A program made the position numbers and the translations under genes. From contig NZ_JAFFJU010000001.1 of NCBI RefSeq assembly GCF_016924655.1, positions 620,001-684,000 of the forward strand: a DNA stretch of 64,000 nucleotides. The letters run 5' to 3'. Numbering within the stretch: position 1 is the stretch's first letter; every line of letters begins with the position of its first letter. The stretch comes from Sphingomonas arenae. GTDB lineage: Bacteria > Pseudomonadota > Alphaproteobacteria > Sphingomonadales > Sphingomonadaceae. Under the pieces are notes generated by a model. It saw only the letters and a list, made by a program, of their open reading frames with translations. It was not told the origin of the DNA and did not search any database. Shown piece after piece: positions 1 through 8,944 of this stretch.

Positions 1-585
1 ATCGCCACGGTGATCGCCACCGCAGCGCTCTACACCCTGGTCCAGCTCGCCTATGCTGCGGTCATGCCACCCGGCCCCCAGCCGGACGCGCCGCTCGCCG
101 CCATGGCCGAAGCGCTGATCGGCCCCGCGGGCATCCTGATCCTGAGCCTCACGGCCATGGCCTCGGTCGCAGGCAACCTCCTCGGCTCCCTCACCTCTAC
201 TCCGCGGGTGCTGCTCGGCCTTACGGACGAGAACTTGCTGCCTCGCTGGTTCGGCCGCGTGCACCCGGCTTGGCACACGCCGGCCAACGCCATCCTGTTC
301 ATGGGCGCGGTCGGCCTCGTTCTCGCACTCAGCGGCAGCTTCGTCTGGTTGGCCGTGATCAGCACCCTCGCCCGTTTGTTCATCTACGGCGCCAGTCTGG
401 TCGCACTGCCGGTCGCCAGCCGGCGCCTCGCCCGCCCGCTCGGCCTCGCCATGCTCACCGTCACCGGCGCGGGCCTGCTGCTCTGCCTCTGGGCAGCGGC
501 GCAGGCAAAGAGCGACTCCTGGGTCATGCTCGGCGCTTCGGTCGCTGTCGGTCTGCTGCTCTTCGTGCTGGCGCGCCGCCGCTAG
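1..585 (+). CDS. APC-family amino acid permease, C-terminal part (5' truncated by window edge)
   Basis: The reading frame is open from base 1, so only the last 194 residues are present and the start lies outside the window. The segment is very hydrophobic, with about five predicted membrane helices separated by short loops. The loop between helices has the pattern LTSTPRVLLGLTDENLLPRWF, then HPAWHTPANAILF, which is typical of the cytoplasmic loop of amino acid/polyamine/organocation permeases. Such proteins sit in the inner membrane and import amino acids by ion symport; the substrate cannot be read from this part. It converges on the Nudix gene, whose stop codon follows directly. Confidence 0.75.
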   Translation: MATVIATAALYTLVQLAYAAVMPPGPQPDAPLAAMAEALIGPAGILILSLTAMASVAGNLLGSLTSTPRVLLGLTDENLLPRWFGRVHPAWHTPANAILFMGAVGLVLALSGSFVWLAVISTLARLFIYGASLVALPVASRRLARPLGLAMLTVTGAGLLLCLWAAAQAKSDSWVMLGASVAVGLLLFVLARRR

Positions 586-1044
586 CTAGAGCTTCGCCTC
601 CAGCGCATCGAGGATCGGGCGCTGGCTCGGCAGGATCATCCTGCGCGCCTCCTCCAGACCCATCCACCGGGCCCGGTCCAATTCCGGGAAGCGCTGCATC
701 TCGCCGCTGCGGGGCGGCCATTCCATCGTGAACTCGGCGCTGGTCATCGCCTCGGCGTCGAGGTCGCCTTCGACCGCGAACACTTCCACCACCTTGCCGC
801 CCTTCTGCTTCACCGTGCACAGCGGGAACGGCACTTGCTCAAGCGCCATGCCCACTTCTTCCTCAAACTCGCGCATGGCCGCTTCCGCCAGCGCTTCGCC
901 GTCCTCCACCGCGCCCTTGGGGATCATCCAGGCCCCGGCATCCTTGCTCCGCCAGTAGGGGCCGCCTGGATGGCCTAGCAGGACTTCCGTCCTTCCGTCG
1001 CGCTGCCTGAACAGCAGGATGCCGGCACTGACCGGTGGCGGCAC
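586..1044 (-). CDS. NUDIX hydrolase
   Basis: A 152-residue protein with a complete Nudix box, G-x5-E-x7-REFEEEVGM, in the middle of the chain, so it should be a Mg2+-dependent hydrolase of a nucleoside diphosphate linked to another moiety. The substrate is not predictable; the N-terminal region (SAGILLFRQRDG) and the WRSKDAGAWMIPKGAV segment resemble the short Nudix proteins of the MutT/diadenosine-polyphosphate type. I chose the GTG at 1044. It lies 2 nt after the mnmA stop, with GAGG 9 nt upstream, so the two genes look co-transcribed and coupled. A longer frame to 1092 would overlap mnmA. Confidence 0.8.
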   Translation of the reverse strand: MPPPVSAGILLFRQRDGRTEVLLGHPGGPYWRSKDAGAWMIPKGAVEDGEALAEAAMREFEEEVGMALEQVPFPLCTVKQKGGKVVEVFAVEGDLDAEAMTSAEFTMEWPPRSGEMQRFPELDRARWMGLEEARRMILPSQRPILDALEAKL

Positions 1045-1046
1045 CT

Positions 1047-2153
1047 TCAGGCCGCCTCGACCAGGTCCGCCGCAACGGTCTCCGCGATCCACCCCCCGCC
1101 GAGCAGCCGGTCGCCGTCATAGACCACCGCCGCCTGCCCCGGAGCCACGCCATATTCGGGCCGCTCGAAGATGATGCGGTCACCCTCTATCCGGGCGGGC
1201 ACCGGAGCGCTCAGCGACCGGACCTTTACGGTCACCTCCCGCTGGTCCTCGCCAAGCCAGTTCAGCTCCTCCACCCGCGCTTCCGCCACCGCCAGCGCCC
1301 GTCGCGGCCCCACGACCAGCCGCCGCGTCTCGGGTTCGATCCGGACCACGTACAGCGGCTCCTTCTGCCCGCCGATCGTGATCCCGCGCCGCTGCCCGAC
1401 GGTGAAGTGCACCACGCCCGGATGCTCGCCGATGACCCGGCCGCCTAGATCGACGATCTCGCCCGGCGCGGCGGTCTCCGGCCGCAGGCGCTTGACCAGC
1501 CCGGCATAGTCGCCGTCCGGGACGAAGCATATGTCCTGGCTGTCCGGTTTTGACGCAACCGTCAGGCCGGATTCCAGCGCGAGCCGCCGGACTTCGGACT
1601 TCGGCAGGTTTCCGAGTGGAAAACGGAGAAATTCGAGCTGATCTTGCGTCGTTCCGTACAAAAAATAGCTCTGATCGCGTGCCGGATCGGCGCCTTTTTG
1701 TAACTTAACGTGTCGCTCGGCGACGACCCGGCGCACATAATGACCCGTCGCCAGGCAGTCCGCGCCCAGCTCCCGGGCAAAGCCGATGAGGTCAGTGAAC
1801 TTCACCCCCTGGTTGCACAGGCTGCACGGCACCGGAGTGCGACCCCGGGCATAATCGTCGGCGAACCGGTCGATCACTCCGCTACGGAAACGGCTTTCGT
1901 AATCAAGCACATAGTGCGGGATTCCGAGCCGGTCGCAGACCGTCCGCGCGTCGTAGATGTCCTGCCCCGCGCAGCACGACCCAGACCGCTTCACCGCCTC
2001 GCCATGGTCGTACAGCTGCAGCGTCACGCCGATAACTTCCGCCCCGGTCTGGGCCGCCAGCACGGCCACGACAGAACTGTCCACGCCACCAGACATGGCA
2101 ACGACAATCCGTGCCTCCGCGAGAGGGCGATCAAGGTCGAAATTGATGGGCAT
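1047..2153 (-). CDS. mnmA: tRNA-specific 2-thiouridylase MnmA
   Basis: MnmA activates U34 of tRNA-Lys/Glu/Gln with ATP and installs sulfur received through a persulfide relay; it acts in the cytoplasm. The N-terminus has the PP-loop [11 protein letters not shown]. The first catalytic cysteine lies in [11 protein letters not shown] and the second in [12 protein letters not shown], both at the expected places. The start at 2153 gives 368 residues, the usual length; an in-frame ATG at 2183 is an alternative. Upstream sequence carries an AAAGAG purine run. The downstream Nudix gene starts 2 nt past the stop. It is transcribed divergently from the small gene at 2229. Confidence 0.93.
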   Translation of the reverse strand: MPINFDLDRPLAEARIVVAMSGGVDSSVVAVLAAQTGAEVIGVTLQLYDHGEAVKRSGSCCAGQDIYDARTVCDRLGIPHYVLDYESRFRSGVIDRFADDYARGRTPVPCSLCNQGVKFTDLIGFARELGADCLATGHYVRRVVAERHVKLQKGADPARDQSYFLYGTTQDQLEFLRFPLGNLPKSEVRRLALESGLTVASKPDSQDICFVPDGDYAGLVKRLRPETAAPGEIVDLGGRVIGEHPGVVHFTVGQRRGITIGGQKEPLYVVRIEPETRRLVVGPRRALAVAEARVEELNWLGEDQREVTVKVRSLSAPVPARIEGDRIIFERPEYGVAPGQAAVVYDGDRLLGGGWIAETVAADLVEAA

Positions 2154-2228
2154 TCGGCCGCTCTTTACCCCACATTCACTCATCCCCGCTAGACCATGCA
2201 CACGGCATGCTGCCGAAGGACGCACGGA

Positions 2229-2462
2229 TTGGCTCGATACGAGGGGAAACTGCAGGCGAATGGGGAGGCTTCGGCCGCGGAAATCCGCCTGATTCTGGCC
2301 AGCCACCCGAGCTGCGCGGTCACCGCGAGCGAGCGGCACAGCGCCCTCGTCTGCCTGCTCAGCGCCTCCGAAGGCTGGCGCGACGCATACAGCCGGGCCG
2401 GCGGAGCCTTCGCCGGCGATGATGAGGATGAGACAGGGTTAAAGAGTGTGAAGGAGGGATGA
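2229..2462 (+). CDS. Small hypothetical protein, 77 aa
   Basis: No family recognised. The best start is TTG at 2229 because AAGGA (2216-2220) lies 8 nt upstream; an ATG at 2196 lacks a ribosome site. The product is mostly helical-looking in its first half ([19 protein letters not shown]) and ends in an acidic then basic tail (DDEDETG, KSVKEG). There is no signal peptide or membrane segment. It is read divergently from mnmA and lies just upstream of sciP. The opposite strand is also open here, but its residue composition looks like an antisense shadow. Confidence 0.5.
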   Translation: MARYEGKLQANGEASAAEIRLILASHPSCAVTASERHSALVCLLSASEGWRDAYSRAGGAFAGDDEDETGLKSVKEG

Positions 2463-2555
2463 CGCCTTTGTTTACCAGCGCGCTTCAGCTTTCTTTCAAC
2501 GGGCGAACGGTAAACAGCGTCCACGACCACACCATTAACCGGGTTTGAGGAAGCA

Positions 2556-2855
2556 ATGCTCGAGAATCAGAAGTTCAGGCCTCATCAAGTCATCGGCCCC
2601 CTCGGCGAGCCGTTGACGCTGGACTCGCTTCCTCCGCCCTCGACCACCCGTTGGGTGGTCCGGCGCAAGGCCGAGGTCGTGGCGGCAGTGCAGGGCGGTC
2701 TTCTGACGGTGGATGAGGCGTGCCAGCGCTACAGCCTCAGCCTCGAGGAGTTTGCCGGCTGGCAGCGCGCGGTGGACCGCAGCGGCATGCCGGGCCTGCG
2801 GGTCACCCGCATCCAGCACTACCGGCAGGTCTACGAGCGTCAGCAGCGCTACTGA
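2556..2855 (+). CDS. sciP: SciP-type CtrA inhibitor (DUF1153)
   Basis: A 99-residue protein with the DUF1153 signature: VIGPLGEPLTLDSLPPP, then TRWVVRRKAEVVAAVQGGLL, then EACQRYSLSLEEFAGWQRAV and RVTRIQHYR near the C-terminus. In Caulobacter this family (SciP) binds the master regulator CtrA and blocks its recruitment of RNA polymerase, and so restricts flagellar and chemotaxis transcription in G1. The helical core is an HTH fold. The ATG at 2556 has GAGGAAG 4-5 nt upstream. Upstream there is a TTAACC half-site (about 2534), but no full CtrA box. Confidence 0.88.
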   Translation: MLENQKFRPHQVIGPLGEPLTLDSLPPPSTTRWVVRRKAEVVAAVQGGLLTVDEACQRYSLSLEEFAGWQRAVDRSGMPGLRVTRIQHYRQVYERQQRY

Positions 2856-2931
2856 TCAGGCTCCGCAAGGGTCTGCGAACAGACAAATTTCGTTACGGGC
2901 ACGTTATCGGTTAAGAAGCTGTTCCCTTGGC

Positions 2932-2957
2932 GGAACAAGTTGCGCGCATTGCGCGTC
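2932..2957 (+). promoter_or_regulatory. EcfG (general stress sigma)-type promoter
   Basis: GGAAC at 2932-2936, then a 17-nt spacer and CGTC at 2954-2957. This matches the alphaproteobacterial EcfG consensus GGAAC-N16/17-CGTT at all but the last base. It lies 59 nt before a GlsB/YeaQ-type stress membrane protein gene, a plausible general stress response target. The assignment rests on the motif only. Confidence 0.55.
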
Positions 2958-3015
2958 TTGGTCCGGCAAGGCCGCTGCATCTCAAGTAGGCGGCGGCACT
3001 GACAGGAGGGAACGC

Positions 3016-3288
3016 ATGCTTACCTGGATTCTGATCATCATTGTCGGCGGCATCCTTGGCTGGCTGGCCAGCATCGTGATGCGTACCGATGCACAGCAAG
3101 GCATCCTGCTGAACATCGTCGTTGGCATCGTCGGTGCGATCCTCGGCGGACTGCTGCTTGCTCCGCTGCTTGGCGGTGGATCGATTACCAGCGGTGACTT
3201 CTCGCTGCCGAACCTGTTGATCTCGCTGCTGGGTGCGATCATCCTGCTCGCGATCGTCAACCTGCTGCGCCGCGGTCGAGTCCGCTAA
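3016..3288 (+). CDS. GlsB/YeaQ/YmgE-family stress response membrane protein
   Basis: A 90-residue, almost wholly hydrophobic protein with three glycine-rich membrane helices, beginning MLTWILIIIVGGILGWLAS and ending in a short basic tail (LLRRGRVR). This is the transglycosylase-associated/GlsB family of small inner-membrane proteins, often induced by stress; the biochemical role is unknown. A strong AGGAGGG lies 5 nt before ATG 3016. The EcfG-type promoter at 2932 lies upstream and a hairpin terminator at 3312 follows. A second family member is encoded on the other strand at 4123. Confidence 0.85.
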   Translation: MLTWILIIIVGGILGWLASIVMRTDAQQGILLNIVVGIVGAILGGLLLAPLLGGGSITSGDFSLPNLLISLLGAIILLAIVNLLRRGRVR

Positions 3289-3311
3289 ACAGCGCAGGAC
3301 ACCAACAATGG

Positions 3312-3345
3312 CGGGCCGCTCGGGAGACCGGGCGGCCCGTTGCTA
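3312..3345 (+). terminator. Intrinsic terminator downstream of glsB-like gene
   Basis: CGGGCCGC (3312-3319) pairs perfectly with GCGGCCCG (3332-3339) around a 12-nt loop, followed by a weak T-rich stretch (TTGCTATT). It lies between the convergent genes ending at 3288 and 3351, and may serve both. Confidence 0.65.
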
Positions 3346-3350
3346 TTCCA

Positions 3351-4058
3351 CTACTGAAGCTCGAAACTCATGGTGACGCTGACCTGGAGCTGCTGCTCAC
3401 CCGGGTCGATCTTGCTGCTGGCGTCCCGCGCCGCTTGCATCGCGACCGGCATCGGCGGCGGAACCGCAAAGCCCCCCGCCTCGCTGACGGACAAAAGGCG
3501 GGTCACCCGCATGCCCAGCGTACGTGCATAGAGGTCCGCCCGCGCGCGGCCATTCGCGATGGCCTTCGTGCGGGCTTCGTCGAGCGCCGCCTCGGGCTTG
3601 TCGATCGTCAGGGTCGGGCCGTTGATCTGATTGGCCCCCTCGGCGACCAGCGCATCGAGAATTCGGCCGGTGTTGCGGATATCGCGGAAGTTCACCGAGA
3701 CCATGTTGGTCGCCTGATAGCCAACGAGCTGTGGCGACTGGTTCTCGACGTAACGGTAGTCGGGGTTCAGGCTGAGGCTGCTCGTCTGAATGTCGCGATC
3801 GGCCACCCCCGCGCGCTTGAGAGCGCTCCGAACCCGCTCCATGCGCCGGGCATTCTCGTCGATGGCCGCGCTGGCCGTGCTGCTGCGCGTCACCACCCCT
3901 GCCGAGATGACCGCGATGTCGGGAACCCGGCTCACCTCGCCCGTAGCCACGATGTCGAGCCGCGTCCCGGCAACCTGCGCCTGGACCGGCTGAGCGGCCG
4001 CAGCGGCGGGAACAGCCGCCGCGGCAAGCAATGCGCCAGCGATCTTCAAGATGGTCAT
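3351..4058 (-). CDS. SIMPL (DUF541) domain periplasmic protein
   Basis: A 235-residue protein with a clear signal peptide (MTILKIAGALLAAAAVPAAAAA) and then the SIMPL/DUF541 fold. Diagnostic segments are ATGEVSRVPDIAVISAGV at the start of the domain, DIQTSSLSLNPDYRY in the centre, and KAIANGRARADLYARTLGM toward the end. Family members are periplasmic or envelope proteins of poorly defined function, some linked to oxidative stress. ATG 4058 is preceded by AAGGGAGAAG. It lies between two GlsB-type genes, so the three may form a stress-related neighbourhood, although they are not one operon. Confidence 0.85.
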   Translation of the reverse strand: MTILKIAGALLAAAAVPAAAAAQPVQAQVAGTRLDIVATGEVSRVPDIAVISAGVVTRSSTASAAIDENARRMERVRSALKRAGVADRDIQTSSLSLNPDYRYVENQSPQLVGYQATNMVSVNFRDIRNTGRILDALVAEGANQINGPTLTIDKPEAALDEARTKAIANGRARADLYARTLGMRVTRLLSVSEAGGFAVPPPMPVAMQAARDASSKIDPGEQQLQVSVTMSFELQ

Positions 4059-4122
4059 GTGCTTCTCCCTTGAACCGGCGCCGAGACTGGTCCGCAGGCG
4101 CTGGCCCCAAGATGAACGGGGA

Positions 4123-4386
4123 TCAGCGGCGTCTGCGAATGATGATCCGGTAGGCCAGCAGGATCAGGAACGCGCCGACGATCGCACCGATAATCCCGGC
4201 GCCGTCCATCGCGCTTTCCAGCCCGAGTTGCTGTCCAAGGAACCCTGCAAGCATCGCACCTGCGATCCCGAGCAGGATTGTGATGATGCACCCACCCGGA
4301 TCACGCCCTGGCATCAGGAGCTTGGCGATCCCGCCGGCGATGAAGCCGATGATCACCCATGTCAGTGGATTGCCGTCTTCCAGCAT
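4123..4386 (-). CDS. GlsB/YeaQ/YmgE-family membrane protein
   Basis: An 87-residue protein with three short membrane helices (PLTWVIIGFIAGGIAKLLMPG, then CIITILLGIAGAMLAGFLG, then GIIGAIVGAFLILLAYRI) and a basic end IIRRRR. It belongs to the same transglycosylase-associated family as the gene at 3016 and keeps the classic GxxxGxxAK-LMPG-DPGG motif. ATG 4386 is preceded by AGGAGGG at ideal distance, which excludes the upstream ATG at 4440. Transcription is toward the SIMPL gene, 64 bp away, so they could share a transcript. Confidence 0.85.
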   Translation of the reverse strand: MLEDGNPLTWVIIGFIAGGIAKLLMPGRDPGGCIITILLGIAGAMLAGFLGQQLGLESAMDGAGIIGAIVGAFLILLAYRIIIRRRR

Positions 4387-4519
4387 GTGCGTGAACCCTC
4401 CTGTTGCGGGACATGTGCCCCATAGCCATCTAACCCGCACAATGGCGTGCCCACCATTCGCGGCGCAAGGGGCGTCATTGGTCGAAAAGCCATTGAGTGA
4501 CAGCAGGCTCTAGGGCCCA

Positions 4520-4548
4520 TTGCAACTAGTGACTTATTTCACTAATAC
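4520..4548 (+). promoter_or_regulatory. Sigma70-like promoter with embedded operator for the RND efflux operon
   Basis: TTGCAA (4520-4525), a 17-nt spacer and TAATAC (4543-4548) form a strong housekeeping promoter. Inside it lies the inverted repeat TAGTGA (4527-4532)-CTTATT-TCACTA (4539-4544), the size and position of a TetR- or MarR-type repressor site. Transcription would begin near 4555, which places the adaptor start at 4601 rather than at upstream in-frame codons. No regulator gene lies next to it. Confidence 0.65.
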
Positions 4549-4600
4549 AGCCGATGAGTCCCGTAGGGAGGGACGCGGCAAGGCAAGGAAGATGTTGCGC

Positions 4601-5794
4601 ATGAACCGGGAAACGCGCCTCGAACGCGATGAAACGCTGATCGTCGTGGATCGCTCGAGCCGACGCCGCAACGTGATCATCGGCGTTGTGATTGCCTTGG
4701 CCGCGCTGGTGCTGGCGTACTTCATGTTCGCGTCCGGCGGGGATGAACCGGCCGCCGGCCAGGCAAAGGGTCCAGCCACGGCGCAGGCCGGCGGCGGCCA
4801 GATCCCGACCGTAAGCGTGGTTGTACCAGGCCAGAGCCAGGTTGCCCGGGTGATTACCGCGAGCGGAGCCCTTGCGGCCCGGCGTGACCAGCCCATCGGG
4901 GCCGCGGGCGCCGGTGGCCGGGTCAATGCCGTCCTCGTCGACGCGGGGACCTGGGTCAACGCGGGCCAGACGCTGGCGACGGTTGACCGATCGGTACAGG
5001 TCCAGCAAGCCTCCCAGCTTGCCGCCGCCGTCGAAGCTGCTCGCGCCAGTGCGGCGCTTGCGCAGAACGAATATGAACGCGCGGCTTCGCTCGTGAACCG
5101 CGGCTTCATCTCGCGGGCGGAGCTTGATCGCAAGGCCTCTGCGCGCGACCAGGCGAACGCCCAGGTCCGTGTCGCTCAGGCGCAGTTGGCGTCCACCCGT
5201 GCGGGCATCGGCCTCCTCGACATCAAGGCGCCGACCAGCGGCCTCATCCTTCAGCGCAATCTGGAGGTTGGTCAGGTGATCGGGCCGGGCAGCCAGGGGC
5301 TGTTCCGCCTCGCTCGGGGCGGCGAAATGGAGATGCGGGCCACCCTGTCACAGCAGGATCTTGCCGGCGTTCGGGTCGGCATGCCCGCTACCGTGACGCC
5401 GCTCGGGTCCGACCGGTCGTTCCGTGGCGCGGTCTGGCAGGTCTCGCCGGTGATCGATCCGACCAGCCGGCAGGGTGAGGTCCGGATCGCGATCCCTTAT
5501 GACGCGTCCGTCCGGCCGGGCGGCTTCGCGGAAGCGCGGATTGCCTCTGGCACCACCAACGCTCCCTTGCTCCCGCAGAGTGCGGTGCTGAGCGATGACG
5601 ACGGGAATTACGTCTATGTCGTCAACGCGAAGAACGAGGTCGAGCGGCGCGCAGTTAAGACCGGCAGCGTTGACGACAGCGGGGTGACCATCGTCGAGGG
5701 CCTGAGCGGCCAGGAGCGGGTCGTGCTGACCGCGGGGCCGTTCCTGAACCCGGGGCAGAAGGTCAATCCACGGCGGCAGGCGGCCGCGCGCTAA
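4601..5794 (+). CDS. RND efflux transporter, periplasmic adaptor (membrane fusion) subunit
   Basis: A 397-residue protein with a cytoplasmic N-terminus, one membrane anchor (NVIIGVVIALAALVLAYFMF), and then the HlyD/AcrA order: barrel-sandwich half (GAGGRVNAVLVDAGTWVNAG), a coiled-coil hairpin rich in Ala/Gln/Arg, the second lipoyl half (IKAPTSGLILQRNLEVGQVI), beta-barrel, and a membrane-proximal domain. It links the inner-membrane pump at 5813 to an outer-membrane channel; no channel gene is adjacent. ATG 4601 has AAGGAAG about 9 nt upstream and lies just downstream of the predicted transcription start. It is 18 nt from the pump gene. Confidence 0.9.
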   Translation: MNRETRLERDETLIVVDRSSRRRNVIIGVVIALAALVLAYFMFASGGDEPAAGQAKGPATAQAGGGQIPTVSVVVPGQSQVARVITASGALAARRDQPIGAAGAGGRVNAVLVDAGTWVNAGQTLATVDRSVQVQQASQLAAAVEAARASAALAQNEYERAASLVNRGFISRAELDRKASARDQANAQVRVAQAQLASTRAGIGLLDIKAPTSGLILQRNLEVGQVIGPGSQGLFRLARGGEMEMRATLSQQDLAGVRVGMPATVTPLGSDRSFRGAVWQVSPVIDPTSRQGEVRIAIPYDASVRPGGFAEARIASGTTNAPLLPQSAVLSDDDGNYVYVVNAKNEVERRAVKTGSVDDSGVTIVEGLSGQERVVLTAGPFLNPGQKVNPRRQAAAR

Positions 5795-5812
5795 CCAGGC
5801 GAGTTCAAGATC

Positions 5813-8800
5813 ATGAATTTTCGTAACATCTCGGCCTGGTGCATCCGGAACCCGGTTCCGCCCATTGTCCTGTTCATCGCTCTGTTCCTGGCGGGCATCT
5901 ACGCCTTTGCCACCATGGAGGTGACGGACAGTCCCGACATCGACTTTCCAGCCGCCCAGGTAAACATCTCGCAGCCTGGCGCCGCGCCGGCGGAGATGGA
6001 GAACCAGATCACGCAACGAGTGGAAGCGGCCATCCGCGGCGTGGAAGGTGTGGACGAGATCAACAGCTCTGTCCGCGAAGGCAACAGCAACACCTTTGTC
6101 CAGTTCAAGATCGGCACCCCCACCGATCGTGCGGTCACTGACGTGCGCGATGCGATTGCGCAGATCCGAGGCGACCTGCCGGACGGCATCCTCGAACCCC
6201 AGGTCCAGCGGGTGAACATCGGCGGGGACGGATTCGTGTTCATCGCCGCCGAGACCACGGACATGAGCCTGGAAGAGCTGTCCTGGTACGTGGACAACAA
6301 GGTCTCGCGACGGCTCCTCGGCCAGGAGGGTGTGGCCCAGGTCACCCGCGAAGGCGGCGTCGATCGGCAGATTCGCGTCGTGCTCGATCCTGCGGCGCTC
6401 CAGGCGCAGGGCATCACGGCAGCCCAGGTCAACCAGCAGCTGCGGCAGACCAACCTCAACGCGGCCGGCGGTCGCGCCGAAATTGGCGGGTCGGAGCAGA
6501 CCGTCCGCGTGCTGGGCAATGCACAAACTGCCGCCCAGCTGGCAGACACCCAGATTGCGCTCCCCGGCGGTCGCTTTGTCCGGCTGGCGGACCTTGGCGA
6601 TGTCCGGGACGCGTCGGCCGAAGTCCGCACCGCCGCCAAGCTTGGTGGGCGCCAAGTCGTGAGCTTCAACGTGGCCCGGGCCAAGGGCGCTTCGGACGTC
6701 ACCGCCTATGATGCGACCTGGGCGGAGCTGCGGCGGATCGAGAAGGAGGATCCGCGGGTCAAGTTCGTGGAGATCAACAACTCTGTCGACTACACCAAAA
6801 ACCAGTACAACAGCTCCATGCACGCCTTGGTCGAGGGCGCCGTCCTCGCCGTTCTGGTCGTGTTTCTGTTCCTTCGCGACATTCGGGCGACTCTGATTTC
6901 CGCGCTCGCCATCCCGTTGTCCGCGATCCCGGCCTTCTGGTTCATGGACTTGATGGGGATCAACCTGAACTTCCTCTCGCTGCTCGCTCTCGCCCTCGTG
7001 GCCGGCGTGCTGGTCGATGACGCGATCGTGGAGATTGAAAACATCGTCCGCCACATGCGCATGGGCAAGAGCGCCTACCAGGCCTCCATCGATGCGGCGG
7101 ACGAGATCGGCCTGGCGGTTTTGGCGACCACCATGGCGATCGTCGCAGTGTTCCTGCCGGTGGCCTTGATGCCGGGCATTTCTGGCCAGTTCTTCAAGAA
7201 CTTCGGCTACACGGTCGTGCTCGCGGTGCTGATGAGCTTGCTTGTCGCGCGAATGATCACGCCCTTGCTCGCGGCCTACTTCCTCAAGTCGCACGGCGTG
7301 CAGCCGCATGCCTCGGGCAAGTGGATGGAGCGGTACCTGAACGGGCTGCGCTGGACCCTCAAGCACCGCTGGACGACGGTGGTGGCCGGGTTCGCGATCC
7401 TCGGTCTCACCGGCTTGCTGTTCTCGCAGCTGTCCATGACCTTCCAGCCGGAGCAGGACGTTCCCAACAGCACGGTGCGGATCGGCCTTCCCCCAGGTGC
7501 TACGCTGGAGCAGACGCAGGACGTCGTTCAGCGGGTTGCCGACATCGTCGAGGAGCACCCCGACGTGAAGGACGTGTTCCAGCGCGTGTTCACGTCGACC
7601 GGCTTCATCAACGTCATCTACAATGAAGACCGCTCCAAGAAGAGCTTCGAGATCGAGCGGGAGATCACACCCAAGCTGGCGCAGATCCCCGATGCCCGGG
7701 TCAACTTCATGAGCCAGGGCGGCGGAGGTCCGGGCAGTGGTGGGCGCGCGATCACGCTGTATTTGGGCAGCGACGATCCGGTGAAGCTCAACGCGGTGGC
7801 GAACAAGATCGCCGACGAGATGGCGACGGTCCCTGAACTGGTCGCGCCGCGAGTCCAGGGCGACGACGTCCGTCCGGAGATCATCATCAAGCCCCGCTTT
7901 GACCTGGCCGCGGACCTTGGCGTCACCACCGCCGCGCTCGGACAGACGATCCGGATCGCGACCATCGGTGACATCGCGCAGAACAGCGCGAAGTTCTCGC
8001 TATCCGACCGGCAGGTGCCGATCATCGTCGGCATCTCGGAAGAGCAGCGCAAGGACATCGCAACGCTGCAGAACCTCCCGGTGCCGACGTCCAGTGGTGG
8101 TTCCGTGCCGCTGAAGTCTGTGGCCGACATCAGCTTCGGCTCTGGTCCGGTCACGGTGCAGCGGACGCAACAGATGCGCCGGATTGCGGTGGGTGCGGAC
8201 CTCGCGCCGGGCCTCGTCAGCGGTGATGCCTGGAAGAAGATCGACGAATTGCCGACGCTGAAGAACATGCCGGAGGGAGTTCAGCGGCTGACCCTTGGTG
8301 ACCAGAAGTGGCAGGGCGAGCTCATCCAGAACTTCGTCATCGCCGTGTTCGCCGGCATCGCCCTGGTGTTCGCGGTGCTGGTCCTGCTCTACCGCCGATT
8401 CCTGGCGCCGTTCGTGAACATGGGGTCGCTGATCCTTGCCCCGCTGGGTGCTGCCATTGCGCTGCACATCGCCGGCCAACCGGTCTCGCTACCGGTCTTC
8501 ATCGGCCTGCTGATGCTGCTTGGCATCGTGGCCAAGAACTCCATCCTGCTGGTGGATTTCGCGGTCGAGATGATGGACCACGGAATGCCCAAGGACGAGG
8601 CGATCATCGAAGCCGGCCACAAGCGTGCTCAGCCGATCGTGATGACCACCGTGGCGATGGTGGCAGGCATGATCCCGGTTGCCCTCTCTCTGACGGGGGA
8701 CAGCAGCTGGCGGGCGCCAATGGGCGTGACGGTGATCGGCGGCCTGATCTTCTCGACGGCGCTGACATTGATCCTGGTCCCGGCCTACTTCAGCATCGCG

Positions 8801-8944
8801 ATTGATATCGAGCAGTGGATCGCCCGCAAGGTCGGCAGGTTCCTCCACGCGAGCGCCCATGAGGTACCGGAGGCCGTGCCGGAGCAGCGCGCTCCCGGGT
8901 CCCGCGGTGACACTCCGGGGGCCTTGCCGCAACCGGCGGAGTGA
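5813..8944 (+). CDS. RND efflux transporter, inner-membrane permease subunit (AcrB/MexB-like)
   Basis: At 1043 residues this is full length for the HAE-type RND pumps: helix 1 ([20 protein letters not shown]), a large periplasmic loop, helices 2-6, a second loop, and helices 8-12. The proton-relay acids D402-D403 lie in [13 protein letters not shown] of helix 4 and K908 in [13 protein letters not shown] of helix 10. It would form a homotrimer that extrudes drugs, solvents or metabolites using the proton gradient; the substrate is unknown. The glycine-rich stretch [11 protein letters not shown] in the second porter domain is common in this subgroup. Its stop overlaps the GTG of the DUF445 gene by 4 bp. 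Confidence 0.93.
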   Translation: MNFRNISAWCIRNPVPPIVLFIALFLAGIYAFATMEVTDSPDIDFPAAQVNISQPGAAPAEMENQITQRVEAAIRGVEGVDEINSSVREGNSNTFVQFKIGTPTDRAVTDVRDAIAQIRGDLPDGILEPQVQRVNIGGDGFVFIAAETTDMSLEELSWYVDNKVSRRLLGQEGVAQVTREGGVDRQIRVVLDPAALQAQGITAAQVNQQLRQTNLNAAGGRAEIGGSEQTVRVLGNAQTAAQLADTQIALPGGRFVRLADLGDVRDASAEVRTAAKLGGRQVVSFNVARAKGASDVTAYDATWAELRRIEKEDPRVKFVEINNSVDYTKNQYNSSMHALVEGAVLAVLVVFLFLRDIRATLISALAIPLSAIPAFWFMDLMGINLNFLSLLALALVAGVLVDDAIVEIENIVRHMRMGKSAYQASIDAADEIGLAVLATTMAIVAVFLPVALMPGISGQFFKNFGYTVVLAVLMSLLVARMITPLLAAYFLKSHGVQPHASGKWMERYLNGLRWTLKHRWTTVVAGFAILGLTGLLFSQLSMTFQPEQDVPNSTVRIGLPPGATLEQTQDVVQRVADIVEEHPDVKDVFQRVFTSTGFINVIYNEDRSKKSFEIEREITPKLAQIPDARVNFMSQGGGGPGSGGRAITLYLGSDDPVKLNAVANKIADEMATVPELVAPRVQGDDVRPEIIIKPRFDLAADLGVTTAALGQTIRIATIGDIAQNSAKFSLSDRQVPIIVGISEEQRKDIATLQNLPVPTSSGGSVPLKSVADISFGSGPVTVQRTQQMRRIAVGADLAPGLVSGDAWKKIDELPTLKNMPEGVQRLTLGDQKWQGELIQNFVIAVFAGIALVFAVLVLLYRRFLAPFVNMGSLILAPLGAAIALHIAGQPVSLPVFIGLLMLLGIVAKNSILLVDFAVEMMDHGMPKDEAIIEAGHKRAQPIVMTTVAMVAGMIPVALSLTGDSSWRAPMGVTVIGGLIFSTALTLILVPAYFSIAIDIEQWIARKVGRFLHASAHEVPEAVPEQRAPGSRGDTPGALPQPAE

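Noticed and set aside
2189-2530. 113-codon minus-strand frame overlapping the small gene at 2229
   Set aside because: Ser/Arg-rich antisense composition and no ribosome site. The plus-strand frame has a well-spaced AAGGA and is preferred.
2500-2545. CtrA box upstream of sciP
   Set aside because: Only isolated half-sites (TTAACC, GTTTACC) are present, and none has the TTAA-N7-TTAA spacing.
5348-7558. 736-codon open frame on the minus strand, antisense to the RND genes
   Set aside because: It is a high-GC shadow: the plus strand encodes a complete RND pump with conserved motifs, while the antisense product is rich in Arg, His, Asp and Gly with no recognisable domain or ribosome site.
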